This document shows, in pieces, positions 9,191-18,472 of a stretch of DNA of 64,000 nucleotides (its first letter is position 1; every line of letters starts with the position of its first letter). The stretch is from Bradyrhizobium diazoefficiens USDA 110 (GTDB taxonomy: Bacteria > Pseudomonadota > Alphaproteobacteria > Rhizobiales > Xanthobacteraceae): assembly GCF_000011365.1 (NCBI RefSeq), contig NC_004463.1:1464001-1528000 (forward strand), in the 5' to 3' direction. A model generated the notes under the pieces. That model saw nothing but the letters and a program-made list of their open reading frames with translations, searched no databases and was not told where the DNA came from. The translations under genes were made by a program, and so were the position numbers.

Positions 9191-9814
9191 TCATTCGCCC
9201 TGAAGCAGGCCGTGCGCCGAGAGGGCCTGCCTGAAAGCCTCCACCGACGTGTGGTGATGCGCGAACAGGCCCGCCTCGCGCGCGCCGGCAACATTGGCCG
9301 GGAGATCGTCGACGAACAGCACGGTCTGCGGCATCACGTCGAGCTCGGCCAGGCAGCGGCGATAGCAGCGCGGGTCCGGCTTTGCCGTCTTGAACTGGGC
9401 CGAAGTGTAGATCCGGGAGCCGAACAGCGGCCGCAAGTCCGGCAGCAGCGTGTCGATGTGGTCGGCGACCAGCGTGGTATTGTTGGTCAGGACGGCAATA
9501 TCGACGGTCTTGCGCAGACGTCGGGCAATCTCCAGCATCGCGTGATCGGGCTGCATCGAGCGGCGCCGCGCCTCCACCCACTCGTCGAGCGACAGCGGAT
9601 AGCCCATGCGTTCGCCAAAGCCCCGCAGATAGTCAGGGGCGTCGAGAGCGCCGGAATCGCCGAGCAGCTCGAATCCGCTGTCCCAGATTGCCTTGTGGAC
9701 GAGCTCGCTGGTCGATCCCGCGAGCTCCGCCAGGCATGCCACACGCTGTCCCCTGTCGTAGTTGCACAGGACATTGTCCATGTCGAAGAGGACGAGCTTG
9801 ATCGCGTCAGTCAC
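9191..9814 (-). CDS. HAD-family hydrolase (phosphatase-like)
   Basis: About 207 residues of the haloacid dehalogenase superfamily. Motif I is LFDMDNVL with the nucleophile pair Asp11 and Asp13, motif II is VLTNNT (about residue 111), the motif III Lys lies in FKTAKPD (about 145) and motif IV is FVDDL (about 169). The alpha-helical cap sits between motifs I and II. The frame is open upstream to 10006, but family-like sequence starts at VTDAIKL, so a GTG start at 9814 is proposed; the ribosome-binding site is weak. Possible role: small-molecule phosphatase. It follows an AraC regulator on the same strand. Confidence 0.8.
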   Translation of the reverse strand: MTDAIKLVLFDMDNVLCNYDRGQRVACLAELAGSTSELVHKAIWDSGFELLGDSGALDAPDYLRGFGERMGYPLSLDEWVEARRRSMQPDHAMLEIARRLRKTVDIAVLTNNTTLVADHIDTLLPDLRPLFGSRIYTSAQFKTAKPDPRCYRRCLAELDVMPQTVLFVDDLPANVAGAREAGLFAHHHTSVEAFRQALSAHGLLQGE

Positions 9815-9924
9815 GGTAGCACTCTCGGATTGGCTTAAATGTCCGGTCGATTCGTAGTCATATCCCGCTGGAACGTGGACGACAAATCCAGGCCGGGCCG
9901 AGCTCCGAGATGAGCGCGACACCT

Positions 9925-10944
9925 CTACGATCGTGATGCGCGGCGGCGGGCCAGCTGGTGCAACACTGTATCGAAAGCCGGGATCGCTCCGGTCTCGCGG
10001 AGCCACGTGTCGGTCAGCTCCCTGAGCTCGCCCGGCGTCAGGCCGAACTTGCGGCGAAACGCCCGGATGAAGGTGGAGTCGCTGCTGAACCGCAAGCCGA
10101 CAGCGAGGTCGATTAGACGTTTGTCCTGCGCCGCCGGCGACAACAGCCGCTGAAAGGCGAGATTGAGCCGCTGCTCTCTCACGTAATGCGCCAGCCCGCC
10201 ATCTGCCTCGAACAGCCGGTAAAGCGTCGCGCGCGAAATCTGGAAATGGCGGCAGAGCTCGCTTACGCCGAGCGCGTCGGTCTCGAGATTGTCCGCGATG
10301 CGGCGCTTGATCATTGCCAGATAAAGATGTCGCTCGGCCCGCTCGACGCCTTCGGCGATGTCGGCCGTACCGCCCGCAGCCGCGGCAACGATGTCGGCGA
10401 TGGCCTCGATCGTGGCCTCGACGCTGCCCGCCTCTGGCTCAGGCGGCAGCGCAAGCGCTGCGTAATGGCTTGCGAGCAGGCGCGCGTGAGGGTGGTCTGA
10501 CGGCAACAGGGTAGCCGTCGCCGAATCCGGATGCGCGAGCCGTGGCGCCAGCATCGACCGTTGCACGATGATTGCCATCAGGTGGGTGCGTCCGCTACCG
10601 CCGCGAAACACCGTCCGGTTCGGCTGCGCCATGTCGAGCAGGCAAATGTCACCGGGCCGCAACGTCACCTCGCGGCGACCGGAGCTGAACCGCATCTCGC
10701 CTTCGATGCAGAGGGTCATCTGATAGTGGTCGAGGCCGCCGCGTGCGATGTGCGCAGGCGTCCGGTCGTATTCGAGGTCAGTGGCGCGAGAATCGACCAG
10801 CAATGCGTTGCCGGCCATCACTGTCGTTGTGGTGATGTGGAAATCGTTCTCGTCGGTGAGCGCAATGACATCGCAGATGTCCACGGTCATCGCGCGCAAC
10901 TGTCTCAGCGCGCTCGGCCCGTGTTCGGGGTCGTCCGCCAGCAT
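9925..10944 (-). CDS. AraC-family transcriptional regulator
   Basis: About 339 residues. The N-terminal half (about 30-190) resembles the AraC-type ligand-binding beta-barrel, with LRPGDICLLDMAQP in its middle. The C-terminal 100 residues hold the two-helix-turn-helix AraC domain: first HTH around ISRATLYRLFEADGG, second around FSSDSTFIRAFRRKFGLTPGEL. The start at 10944 (MLADDPEHG) is preferred because upstream sequence is not family-like; GTG at 10956 is an alternative. Effector and targets are unknown. The divergent neighbour is the decayed autotransporter. Confidence 0.85.
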   Translation of the reverse strand: MLADDPEHGPSALRQLRAMTVDICDVIALTDENDFHITTTTVMAGNALLVDSRATDLEYDRTPAHIARGGLDHYQMTLCIEGEMRFSSGRREVTLRPGDICLLDMAQPNRTVFRGGSGRTHLMAIIVQRSMLAPRLAHPDSATATLLPSDHPHARLLASHYAALALPPEPEAGSVEATIEAIADIVAAAAGGTADIAEGVERAERHLYLAMIKRRIADNLETDALGVSELCRHFQISRATLYRLFEADGGLAHYVREQRLNLAFQRLLSPAAQDKRLIDLAVGLRFSSDSTFIRAFRRKFGLTPGELRELTDTWLRETGAIPAFDTVLHQLARRRASRS

Positions 10945-11348
10945 CGTCTTGTTCACCGCCGTCTCGTCCGCATCACGCCTCGACGAGGTCGCGCGCCTTA
11001 ATGTTCTGAGCCCGGCAGCAGACCAGCATCGCCCCCGCATGTAGCGGTTCGGCAACGAGGACGCAAGCGACGTCGGACGATGAGGGCGTTCGACGAGGCT
11101 GCGGGCGCGCGGCCTCGATGTGCCGCACATGCATCACTGTTCACCGAAATCCACGCCTGAGACACCGGGCACATTGTGCAGGTGTCCAGTCTGCTAACGA
11201 CGCGTCGAGATCACCAGCGTTGCCACGCAGCTTGCGTCCGAGGCTCTTCGTGACGACCAGATTGCGTCCGCCCTCGTGCCTGTCGATCGGGCAGACGAGC
11301 CTTCGGCTTGGTGCACGCCGGTGTGCAGCGCTCGCAAGTGTTGCGGTC
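10945..11348. other. Intergenic stretch between the AraC gene and the autotransporter remnant
   Basis: About 400 bp without a supportable gene. The + strand is open in the frame of the autotransporter passenger from 11118, but no convincing start codon with a ribosome-binding site precedes the signal-like sequence. The original start region of the autotransporter may be damaged here. No strong hairpin or repeat is seen. Confidence 0.5.
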
Positions 11349-13214
11349 ATGGCATCGTTCTTCGGCCTGTCCGGTGCGGCGCGCGCAGCGACGCTGGTGG
11401 TGACCTCCACGGCCGACAGCGGCGCCGGCAGCCTGCGGGGGGAGATCGTCAGCGCCACGAGCGGCGACACCATCCTGTTTCAGGTCAGCGGTACCATCAC
11501 GCTCCTGAGCGAGCTGCCGATCATCACCAAGAACATCACCATTGACGGCAATGGTAACAACCCGACCATCAGCGGCGCCGGCACCTACCGGCCGTTCTTC
11601 ATCGGCGATGCCGGGACCACCGGCTCGACCTATTCGGTGACACTGAAGAGCCTGACCATCGCCAATGCGGTGGCGCAGGGCGGAGCCGGTTTGGGCTCCG
11701 GTGCCGGCGCCGGACTCGGCGGCGCGGTCTTCGTCTCCAGCAACGGCGCATTGACCTTGTCGAACGTCGCCGTCTCGAACACGCAGGCCAAGGGCGGCGG
11801 CGTCGTGGACAACTTCGGAGAGGTGGGCGGCGGGGGCGGCATGGGCGGCAAGTCCTATCCTCTGACTCCGGCTGGAGGCGGTGGACTATTCGTCGGCTCG
11901 GACGCCAACAGCTCGGGCACTGCCGGCGGTTCGAGCGGTGGGGTGCATAACGGCGGTAGTGGTCCCCAGACCGGAGGCGCCGGTGGTTTCGCCAGCGGTG
12001 GCGGCGGTGGTTCGTCCGGCGGGGGGCCCGTGGCTGGAGGCGCGGGCGGTTTTGGCGGTGGCGGTGCCAATGCGGGCGGAGCAACAACGGGCGGTTCGGG
12101 CGGCTACGGCGGCGGAGGTGGCTCGGCAGCCGGATTGTCCACCTCGACCGGCGGTGCCGGCGGCTTCGGGGGAGGCGGCGGCGGCGGGATCACGGCTGCC
12201 GGGAGCGGCGGCTTTGGCGCCGGCAATGGCGGCAGTGGTGGGACCGGATCCAACTCCGGTGGTGGTGGCCTCGGTGCCGGCGGTGCCATCTTCGTGCAGA
12301 GCGGCGGGACGGTGGCCGTTCAGGGCGATCTTTCAAACGCGCTGACGCATTCGCGATGATGACAAAAGCCCCGCCGCAGACCTTTGCGCAACGCTGGAGC
12401 GTGTGGGCCGCGGGCTTCGGCGGGTCGCAGTCGACCGACGGCAACGCGGCGGGCGGTTCAAATGCAGCGACCAGCCGCATCGTTGGCACCGTGGTCGGAG
12501 CCGACTATCGGCTCTCACCGTACACGTTGCTTGGCTTCGCGCTCGCCGGTGGTGGCACCAGCTTCGGTGTGAACGGCCTCGGCTCGGGCCGCTCCGACCT
12601 GTTCCAGGCCGCCGCCTATCTGCGACACACGAGCGGGTCGGCTTATCTGTCGGCGGCGCTGGCCTATGGCTGGCAGGCCATCACGACCGACCGTACTGTA
12701 ACGACCGCAGGCGCCGATCACCTGCGAGCCGAGTTCGACGCCAATGCGTATTCTCCATGTCGCGCCGTGGATCGGCGGGATCGGCATCACACCCTATGGC
12801 GCGCTACAGTTCACGACGCTCGATCTGCCGGCCTATGCCGAGCAGGCCGTTGCCGGCTCCGCCGCATTCGCCTTGCGCTATGCCGCCAGGACCGTCACGG
12901 ACACCCGCAGCGAGCTGGGCCTGCGCACCGACAGATCCTTCGCCATGCAGGCCGGCGTGCTGACGCTGCGCGGCCGCCTCGCATGGGCGCATGATTTCAA
13001 TCCGGACCGCTCGATTGCCGCGACCTTCCAGGCGCTGCCGGGCGCGAGCTTCGTCGTCAACGGCGCTGCGCAGGCTCGTGACTCCGCGCTCACCACGGCT
13101 TCCGTGGAGATGAGCTGGCTGAGCGGCTGGTCCGCGGCGGCGAGCTTCGAAGGCGAGTTCTCGAACGTCACCCGCAGCTACGCCGGCAAGGGCAGCGTTC
13201 GCTACGCCTGGTAG
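11349..13214 (+). pseudogene. Decayed autotransporter (passenger plus broken beta-barrel domain)
   Basis: Three pieces of one autotransporter are visible. (1) 11349-12359: signal peptide ending GAARA, a polymorphic-OMP-like beta-helix start (ADSGAGSLRGEIVSATSGD), then a tract extremely rich in Gly (about residues 150-320), ending at a stop. (2) 12356 to about 12754, another frame: the start of the autotransporter barrel (QRWSVWAAGFGGSQSTDGNA, then ADYRLSPYTLLGFALAGGG). (3) about 12761-13214, a further frame: the rest of the barrel (APWIGGIGITPYGALQF) down to a C-terminal ...RYAW with the terminal aromatic typical of outer-membrane proteins. The linker between passenger and barrel is missing. 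The frame break near 12754-12761 also removes a short segment. Not functional as it stands. Confidence 0.8.
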
Positions 13215-13227
13215 GCCGGCGACTGCG

Positions 13228-15132
13228 TCACGCGCTCCTCGCGGGCCAGGGCACGACCTGTCCCGACATCACCAGCCGGTCGCGGCCGCTGTCCTTGGCG
13301 GCATAGAGCGCGCGGTCGGCGGCCGCCACCAGCGCGCTGGAGTCGGTCGTGGTCTCGGATGGAAACGCCGTCGCGCCGCCCACGCTCGCGGTGACGAGCC
13401 GTGAGGGCGGATTCTGTGCATGCAGCATGGCGAGGTCGCGCAACGCACCGCGAATCTCCTCGCCGACCCTGGCGCAGCCGTCGGCATCGGTGTTTGGCAA
13501 CAGCACGGCGAACTCCTCGCCGCCGTAGCGCGCCGCGAAGTCGGCCGGCCGCCGGGGATGAGCGGACAGGATCCGCCCCAGCGCACGCAGGCAGCCGTCG
13601 CCGGCCAAATGTCCGTAATGGTCGTTGAACGCCTTGAAATGATCGACGTCGATCAGCAGGAGCGAGAGTTGGGTGCCATCGCGGCGGGCGCGGGCCCATT
13701 CGTCCGCGAGGCGCTCATCGAATGCGCGCCGGTTGGCGAGCCCGGTGAGGCCGTCGGTCGCCGCGAGCGAGGCGAGCTTGTTCTGCAAGTCCTTCTGCTC
13801 GGTCATGTCGCGCACCACCGCGACGACGCCGTCGATCTCGCCGCTGTCGGATGCCCGGGTCACGTGCAGGGCCGACTCGGCCCAGATCTCGCCCTTGTCG
13901 CGATGGCGCTGACGGTAGACGAACCTCGCCTCCTCGGCCTCGCCATTCTTCAGCGCGGCAATGGCCTGCTCGACCCGTTCCATGTCCTCCGCGTGAACCC
14001 CGGCCACGGCCGACGTCCCCAGGAGTTCGTCGGAAGACCAGCCGATGATGCGCGCGCATGACGGAGAAACGTAGATCAGCCGGTTGTCCAGTCCGATCCG
14101 GGTCACCATGTCGCTGGATTGCTCGGCCAGCAGGCGGAAATGGGCTTCCTTGGCGATCAGAGCCTGTGCCATGCGCTGCCGCTGCAAGAGCTGACGGACC
14201 AGGTAAAAGCCGATCGCCGCGATCAGCAGGACGAGGCCGACGACAACGGTCATGCGTGCGCTCGCCGCGCGGCGCCAAGGGGCCAGCACGTCGTCTTGCG
14301 ACTTGCTCGCCAGCACCATCAGGGGATAGCGGCTGCTGCGCTGGTAGTAGCTGAGCCGCTGCACGTTATCCAGCGGCGACTTGAAATAGTAGACTGCCGC
14401 AGCCGGACGGCTTTTCCATTGCTTGAACAACGGCGCGTTGGACAGGTCGCGTCCGACGAAGGCGCCGCTCTCGTCGTGGCTGCGCGCCAGCATGATGCCG
14501 TCGTTGTTCAGCAGCGACGCCGAGCTGTGCGGACCGAGGTCGAAGCGCTCGTAGAACTTGACGAAATAGCTGACGTCGATCGTGAGCAGGGCAACGCCGG
14601 CGAAGCTGCCGTCGGGATGGTTGACCCGGCGCGACGCGGTGATGATCCACTGGCCGCCGGCCCGGCTCTTGACGGGGCGTCCGATCAGCGTGCCCGGATC
14701 CGGCGAGTCGCGATGACGCTGGAAATATTCGCGGTCGCTGTTGTTGAATTTGGAGAAGTCGATCTGCTCGGTCGTGGCAAGCCAGCGGCCGGTCTCGTCA
14801 TAGACGAAGATGCCGCGGATGCGGTCCGATGATTTGCGGGTCGGCAGATAGGTCTGGAGCTTTGCGATCGTGTCCGGACCCGTTCCATCGAGCTCGAGCC
14901 GATGGACCAGCCCGACGAGGATGGTATCGACGAGCTCGAACGTGTCGTCGGCATGCTGGATCAGCGATTGCGCGAGGTTGGTCACGTCGATTTCGGCGGT
15001 CCTGAGCTCGGCATTGCGCGTTTCCCATTCGCGCCAGCCGCTCAGGCCCAGGATGGCGAAGCAAGTCAGCATGACGAAACCCGCCGCCCAGAGCGGAAGA
15101 CGCGTTTTCCCGAGGTCGCGGCCCGTATTCAT
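13228..15132 (-). CDS. Membrane diguanylate cyclase: Cache sensor, PAS, GGDEF
   Basis: About 634 residues from ATG 15132; an ATG at 15192 in the same frame would add 20. Order: N-terminal membrane helix (PLWAAGFVMLTCFAILGL), periplasmic double-Cache-like sensor (about residues 40-275), second membrane helix (about 285-305), PAS domain (about 330-445), GGDEF domain (about 455-625). The active site reads RYGGEEF, so it should be an active c-di-GMP synthase. The RPAD sequence exactly five residues before GGEEF is the RxxD inhibitory site, so product inhibition is expected. It lies downstream of dodecin on the same strand, 179 bp apart, with a 16 nt gap to the autotransporter remnant. The signal sensed is unknown. 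Confidence 0.9.
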   Translation of the reverse strand: MNTGRDLGKTRLPLWAAGFVMLTCFAILGLSGWREWETRNAELRTAEIDVTNLAQSLIQHADDTFELVDTILVGLVHRLELDGTGPDTIAKLQTYLPTRKSSDRIRGIFVYDETGRWLATTEQIDFSKFNNSDREYFQRHRDSPDPGTLIGRPVKSRAGGQWIITASRRVNHPDGSFAGVALLTIDVSYFVKFYERFDLGPHSSASLLNNDGIMLARSHDESGAFVGRDLSNAPLFKQWKSRPAAAVYYFKSPLDNVQRLSYYQRSSRYPLMVLASKSQDDVLAPWRRAASARMTVVVGLVLLIAAIGFYLVRQLLQRQRMAQALIAKEAHFRLLAEQSSDMVTRIGLDNRLIYVSPSCARIIGWSSDELLGTSAVAGVHAEDMERVEQAIAALKNGEAEEARFVYRQRHRDKGEIWAESALHVTRASDSGEIDGVVAVVRDMTEQKDLQNKLASLAATDGLTGLANRRAFDERLADEWARARRDGTQLSLLLIDVDHFKAFNDHYGHLAGDGCLRALGRILSAHPRRPADFAARYGGEEFAVLLPNTDADGCARVGEEIRGALRDLAMLHAQNPPSRLVTASVGGATAFPSETTTDSSALVAAADRALYAAKDSGRDRLVMSGQVVPWPARSA

Positions 15133-15311
15133 CAGGCTTGCTCCATTTCGGTGCAAACCTCTCACTTTCGCCTTAACGGCCTGTTGCGTCATCCGCGCTG
15201 ATTGTGCGAATCCCGTATTCGGCCGGAACCGGTCCTCGATGTTTCGACGGGTTATCGTCGGCTGATGTTAACCACGCTGACCTCACGCCGGATCCGCCCG
15301 GCGTTCCTGCC

Positions 15312-15533
15312 TCACTCCTCCAGTGTAAACCCGACGCGCAGTGTCACCTGGTAGTGGCGCACGGCGTTGTTCTCGATGTGGCCGCGCGTCTGCACCACCT
15401 CGAACCATTTCATCTCGCGGATGGTCTTGGCGGCGCGGCTGACCGCGTTCTTGATCGCATCCTCGATCGAGGTCTCGGACGATCCGACCAGTTCCAGGAT
15501 CTTGTAGACGTGATCTTTCTCGGCTGTGGGCAT
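15312..15533 (-). CDS. Dodecin family flavin-binding protein
   Basis: A 73-residue protein matching the dodecin family in length and pattern: [15 protein letters not shown] at the N-terminus, then EDAIKNAV in the single helix, and the strand [14 protein letters not shown] at the end. Dodecins assemble as hollow dodecamers and store or sequester flavin, riboflavin breakdown products or CoA. ATG at 15533; the upstream frame is not family-like. It stands alone upstream of the diguanylate cyclase. Confidence 0.9.
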   Translation of the reverse strand: MPTAEKDHVYKILELVGSSETSIEDAIKNAVSRAAKTIREMKWFEVVQTRGHIENNAVRHYQVTLRVGFTLEE

Positions 15534-15993
15534 GGCGCGTCTTCCCCTGTGCTTTGACGGGCCCGGATACCGCTCCCGCAGTGTATTCGAGAGCGTTGGG
15601 CCTCCAGATTGAACGGACGCCCGCGCTTCGGGTTCCGTGCTCCGTGATGGCCCGCATGCCAGCCAAGGTGGAGCAGGCCGCGCCCGCGAGTGTTGCCGCG
15701 GTGAAGAAGAGATAGCCGATGCCGACCGACAGAAATGCGAGCGGCGCCGTCAGCAGTCGTATTGCGGTGGATTGGTCCAGGGCCTGAAGCCATATGCCGC
15801 CGGCGACCTCGAACCTGACGGAGCGCCGGCCCGCCCACACCGCTGGTTCCCGGTTTGTGCAAGTGCACGAAAATATGGCTCCCGCCTGCGGGCGGTACCC
15901 TCAAATTCGTGCGCCGCCGCATGGCCGCTCTTGCTCGCGCCAATGCGGGCGCGTTAGCCTCAATCCGCTTCCTTATACCTTCGATGTGCAGCG
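15534..15993. other. Gene-poor interval with a weak membrane-protein-like frame
   Basis: About 460 bp. On the reverse strand a frame from ATG 15840 starts with a hydrophobic stretch ([18 protein letters not shown] and following, about residues 30-60), but it runs on out of frame through the dodecin gene to 15283. If this was a small membrane-protein gene it is decayed; otherwise the interval is noncoding. No repeat or RNA gene recognised. Confidence 0.3.
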
Positions 15994-16995
15994 ATGATCG
16001 GCCGTTGGACGAAGAGCGCTTTGGTCGCAATCAGTCTGTCCGCCGTGCCCGCGATCGGCGCAGTGCAGGACGATCTCGACGGCGCGCCCGGCACCATGTC
16101 GCTGCAAGTGACGACCGATCCGTCGATGATCGAATGCCGCAAGCTCGAAACGGTCAATCCTGCCTCGCTGATGTTCCTGCCGTTGCGGCGGACGTTCAAC
16201 GAGGATTTCGACGAGCACCCGCTGTCGGGCGGACGCTGGGTGCCGCACTATGCCGGCGGCGCGGCGTGGCCGGAGGCGCGCTATTGGGGCGGCGACGGCT
16301 CCGACTTCAAGCGCAAGACCAGCGCCAATGGCGAGCAGCAGATCTATGTCGATCCGCGCTACACGGGGCGCGCATCGGCGCCGCTCGGGCTTGATCCGTT
16401 CAAGGTGAAGGACGGCGTGCTCTCGATCGTCGCGAGCCGCACGCCGCAGGAATTGAAGTCCGTTCTGTTCAACAACGAGTACATCTCCGGGATCCTGACC
16501 ACGCAGGGCAGGTTCGCGCAGAAGCACGGCTATTTCGAAATCCGCGCCAAGGTCCCGGTCGGCCATGCGGTGTGGCCTGCGTTCTGGATGCTGGCGGACG
16601 ACGGCGGCTGGCCGCCGGAGGTCGATGTGCTGGAAGGCCGCGGCGAGCGGCCTGGCGATCTCGTGATGACGACGCATTGGCGGATTCCGTCGACCCAGAA
16701 GATCCAATCCTGCGGCTTCGACTTCGCGGTCGGCGACGCTTCGAGCACATTCCACAATTACGGTGTGCTGTGGGAGGAGGATCGCCTGGTCTACTTCATC
16801 GACCGCGAGCCGGTCTCCGACATCAAGGTGCCGATCGGCTTCGACGATCCCATGTATCTGATCGTCAATCTCGCGATCGGATCGAAGTTCTTCGTCGGCG
16901 TCGGTCCCGTCGATGCGGAATCGCCGCCGAGCGTCGCATTCGAGATCGACCGGATTTCCGCCTATCAGATCGATATGGAGCAGGCGCGGAGATAG
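15994..16995 (+). CDS. Secreted glycoside hydrolase family 16 (beta-glucanase type)
   Basis: A 333-residue protein with an N-terminal Sec-type signal peptide ending near AIGA (residue 23). The GH16 active-site motif E-x-D-x-x-E is present as EVDVLE (Glu209, Asp211, Glu214): Glu209 should be the nucleophile and Glu214 the acid/base. Flanking family motifs are HGYFEIRAKVP (about 178-188) and the WPAFWML stretch just before the active site. GH16 enzymes cut internal beta-1,3 or beta-1,3-1,4 glucans or related galactans. It is 2 nt from the GH1 gene downstream, so the pair probably degrades a beta-glucan to glucose in or beyond the periplasm. Confidence 0.87.
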   Translation: MIGRWTKSALVAISLSAVPAIGAVQDDLDGAPGTMSLQVTTDPSMIECRKLETVNPASLMFLPLRRTFNEDFDEHPLSGGRWVPHYAGGAAWPEARYWGGDGSDFKRKTSANGEQQIYVDPRYTGRASAPLGLDPFKVKDGVLSIVASRTPQELKSVLFNNEYISGILTTQGRFAQKHGYFEIRAKVPVGHAVWPAFWMLADDGGWPPEVDVLEGRGERPGDLVMTTHWRIPSTQKIQSCGFDFAVGDASSTFHNYGVLWEEDRLVYFIDREPVSDIKVPIGFDDPMYLIVNLAIGSKFFVGVGPVDAESPPSVAFEIDRISAYQIDMEQARR

Positions 16996-16997
16996 AT

Positions 16998-18461
16998 ATG
17001 TCAGCGGATTTCTCGCGGCGTCATTTTGCCAAACTGGCGGGCCTTGCCGCGTTGGGAGCAGCGACGGGCGTCGGCGCTGCGGAGAGCGAAACGCCAGCAT
17101 CGGCCGGGCGCGGTGCGCCTTTCCCCAAGGATTTCCTATGGGGCACGGCGACCTCTTCCTACCAGATCGAAGGCGCCGTCAACGAGGACGGCCGCGGCAA
17201 ATCGATCTGGGACGTTTTCAGCCACACCCCCGGCAAGATCGAGGACGGCTCCACCGGCGACCGCGCCAACGAGCACTATCACCGCTACAGGGAGGACGTC
17301 GCGCTGATCAAGGCGCTCGGCGTCAGGGCCTACCGCTTCTCGATCGCTTGGCCGCGGGTGTTTCCTGATGGGACGGGTCAACCCAATCCCAAGGGGCTCG
17401 ATTTCTACAACCGCCTCGTCGACGAGCTGCTTGCGAGCGGCATCGAGCCTTATGCGACGCTCTATCACTGGGACCTGCCGCAGGCGCTCCAGGACCGCGT
17501 CGGCGGCTGGCAGTCGAGCGACACCTCGAAGGCCTTTGCCGACTACGCTGCGTACGTCGCCGCACGCCTGACTGATCGCGTCAAGAACGTCTTCACCGTG
17601 AACGAGGTCGGGCGCTTCGTGAATTTCGGCTATGGCTGGGGCATCGACGCGCCCGGCCTCAAGCTGCCGGCGGTGCAGCTGAACCAGGCCCGCCATCACG
17701 TCGCGCTGGCGCACGGGCTTGCGGTGCAGGCGATTCGCGCCTCGGGGCGCGCCGGCACAAGGGTTGGCGCAGCCGAGAACATCGCGGCCTGCGTGCCGGC
17801 GATCGCAACGGCGGAAAACATCCGTGCCGCCGAGATCGCGACGCGCGAGCTTAATGCCGGCTTCCTCGGCGTGGTGCTGGAGGGCAGATATACCGACGGC
17901 TTCCTCGCCTACGCCGGCGCGGACGCGCCGAAATTCACCGCCGAGGAGTTGAAGATCATCGGTGCGCCGACCGACTTCGTCGGCCTCAACATCTACGCGC
18001 CGCAGTTCTATGTCACCGCCTCCGACCGCGCGCCCGGCTTCCATGTGCTGCCGTTCCCCACCTCGTTCCCGCACATGAATTCGGAATGGCTGCGGGTCGG
18101 CCCCGAAGTGATCTACTGGGCGCCGCGCCTTGCCGCGAAGATCTGGAACATCGAGACCATCTACATCAGCGAGAACGGCACCTCGTCCGAGGATAGGATC
18201 GCCGCCGACGGTCAGGTCTACGACCTCGACCGCATCATGTTCCTGCGCAACTATCTGACCCAGATGCAGCGCGCCGTCGCCGAGGGCGTGCCGATCCGCG
18301 GTTATTTCCTCTGGAGCCTGATGGACAATTTCGAGTGGATTTTTGGCTACGGCAAACGCTTCGGCCTCTACCGGGTCGACTTCGAGACACAGGCGAGGGT
18401 CGCGAAACTGAGCGCGGCGTTCTATCGCGACGTGGTGGCGAGGAACGCGATCGGGGTTTGA
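16998..18461 (+). CDS. Tat-exported family 1 beta-glucosidase
   Basis: A 487-residue GH1 enzyme. The N-terminus has a textbook twin-arginine motif, SRRHFAKL (residues 6-13), then a hydrophobic stretch to AESE. The catalytic domain starts at FPKDFLWGTATSSYQIEGA (42-60). The nucleophile is Glu392 in YISENG. The acid/base is Glu203 in TVNEVGRF, where most family members have NEP. The C-terminal aglycone-site motif SLMDNFEW is present. Length is normal. The start at 16998 lies 2 nt after the GH16 stop. The pair implies stepwise hydrolysis: endo-cleavage by GH16, then glucose release by this enzyme. Confidence 0.9.
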   Translation: MSADFSRRHFAKLAGLAALGAATGVGAAESETPASAGRGAPFPKDFLWGTATSSYQIEGAVNEDGRGKSIWDVFSHTPGKIEDGSTGDRANEHYHRYREDVALIKALGVRAYRFSIAWPRVFPDGTGQPNPKGLDFYNRLVDELLASGIEPYATLYHWDLPQALQDRVGGWQSSDTSKAFADYAAYVAARLTDRVKNVFTVNEVGRFVNFGYGWGIDAPGLKLPAVQLNQARHHVALAHGLAVQAIRASGRAGTRVGAAENIAACVPAIATAENIRAAEIATRELNAGFLGVVLEGRYTDGFLAYAGADAPKFTAEELKIIGAPTDFVGLNIYAPQFYVTASDRAPGFHVLPFPTSFPHMNSEWLRVGPEVIYWAPRLAAKIWNIETIYISENGTSSEDRIAADGQVYDLDRIMFLRNYLTQMQRAVAEGVPIRGYFLWSLMDNFEWIFGYGKRFGLYRVDFETQARVAKLSAAFYRDVVARNAIGV

Positions 18462-18472
18462 GGAGCTATTGC

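Noticed and set aside
11880..12290. Minisatellite or mobile element in the Gly-rich tract
   Set aside because: The GGC/GGT-rich sequence is coding for the passenger's Gly-rich repeat; no terminal inverted repeats or target-site duplication.
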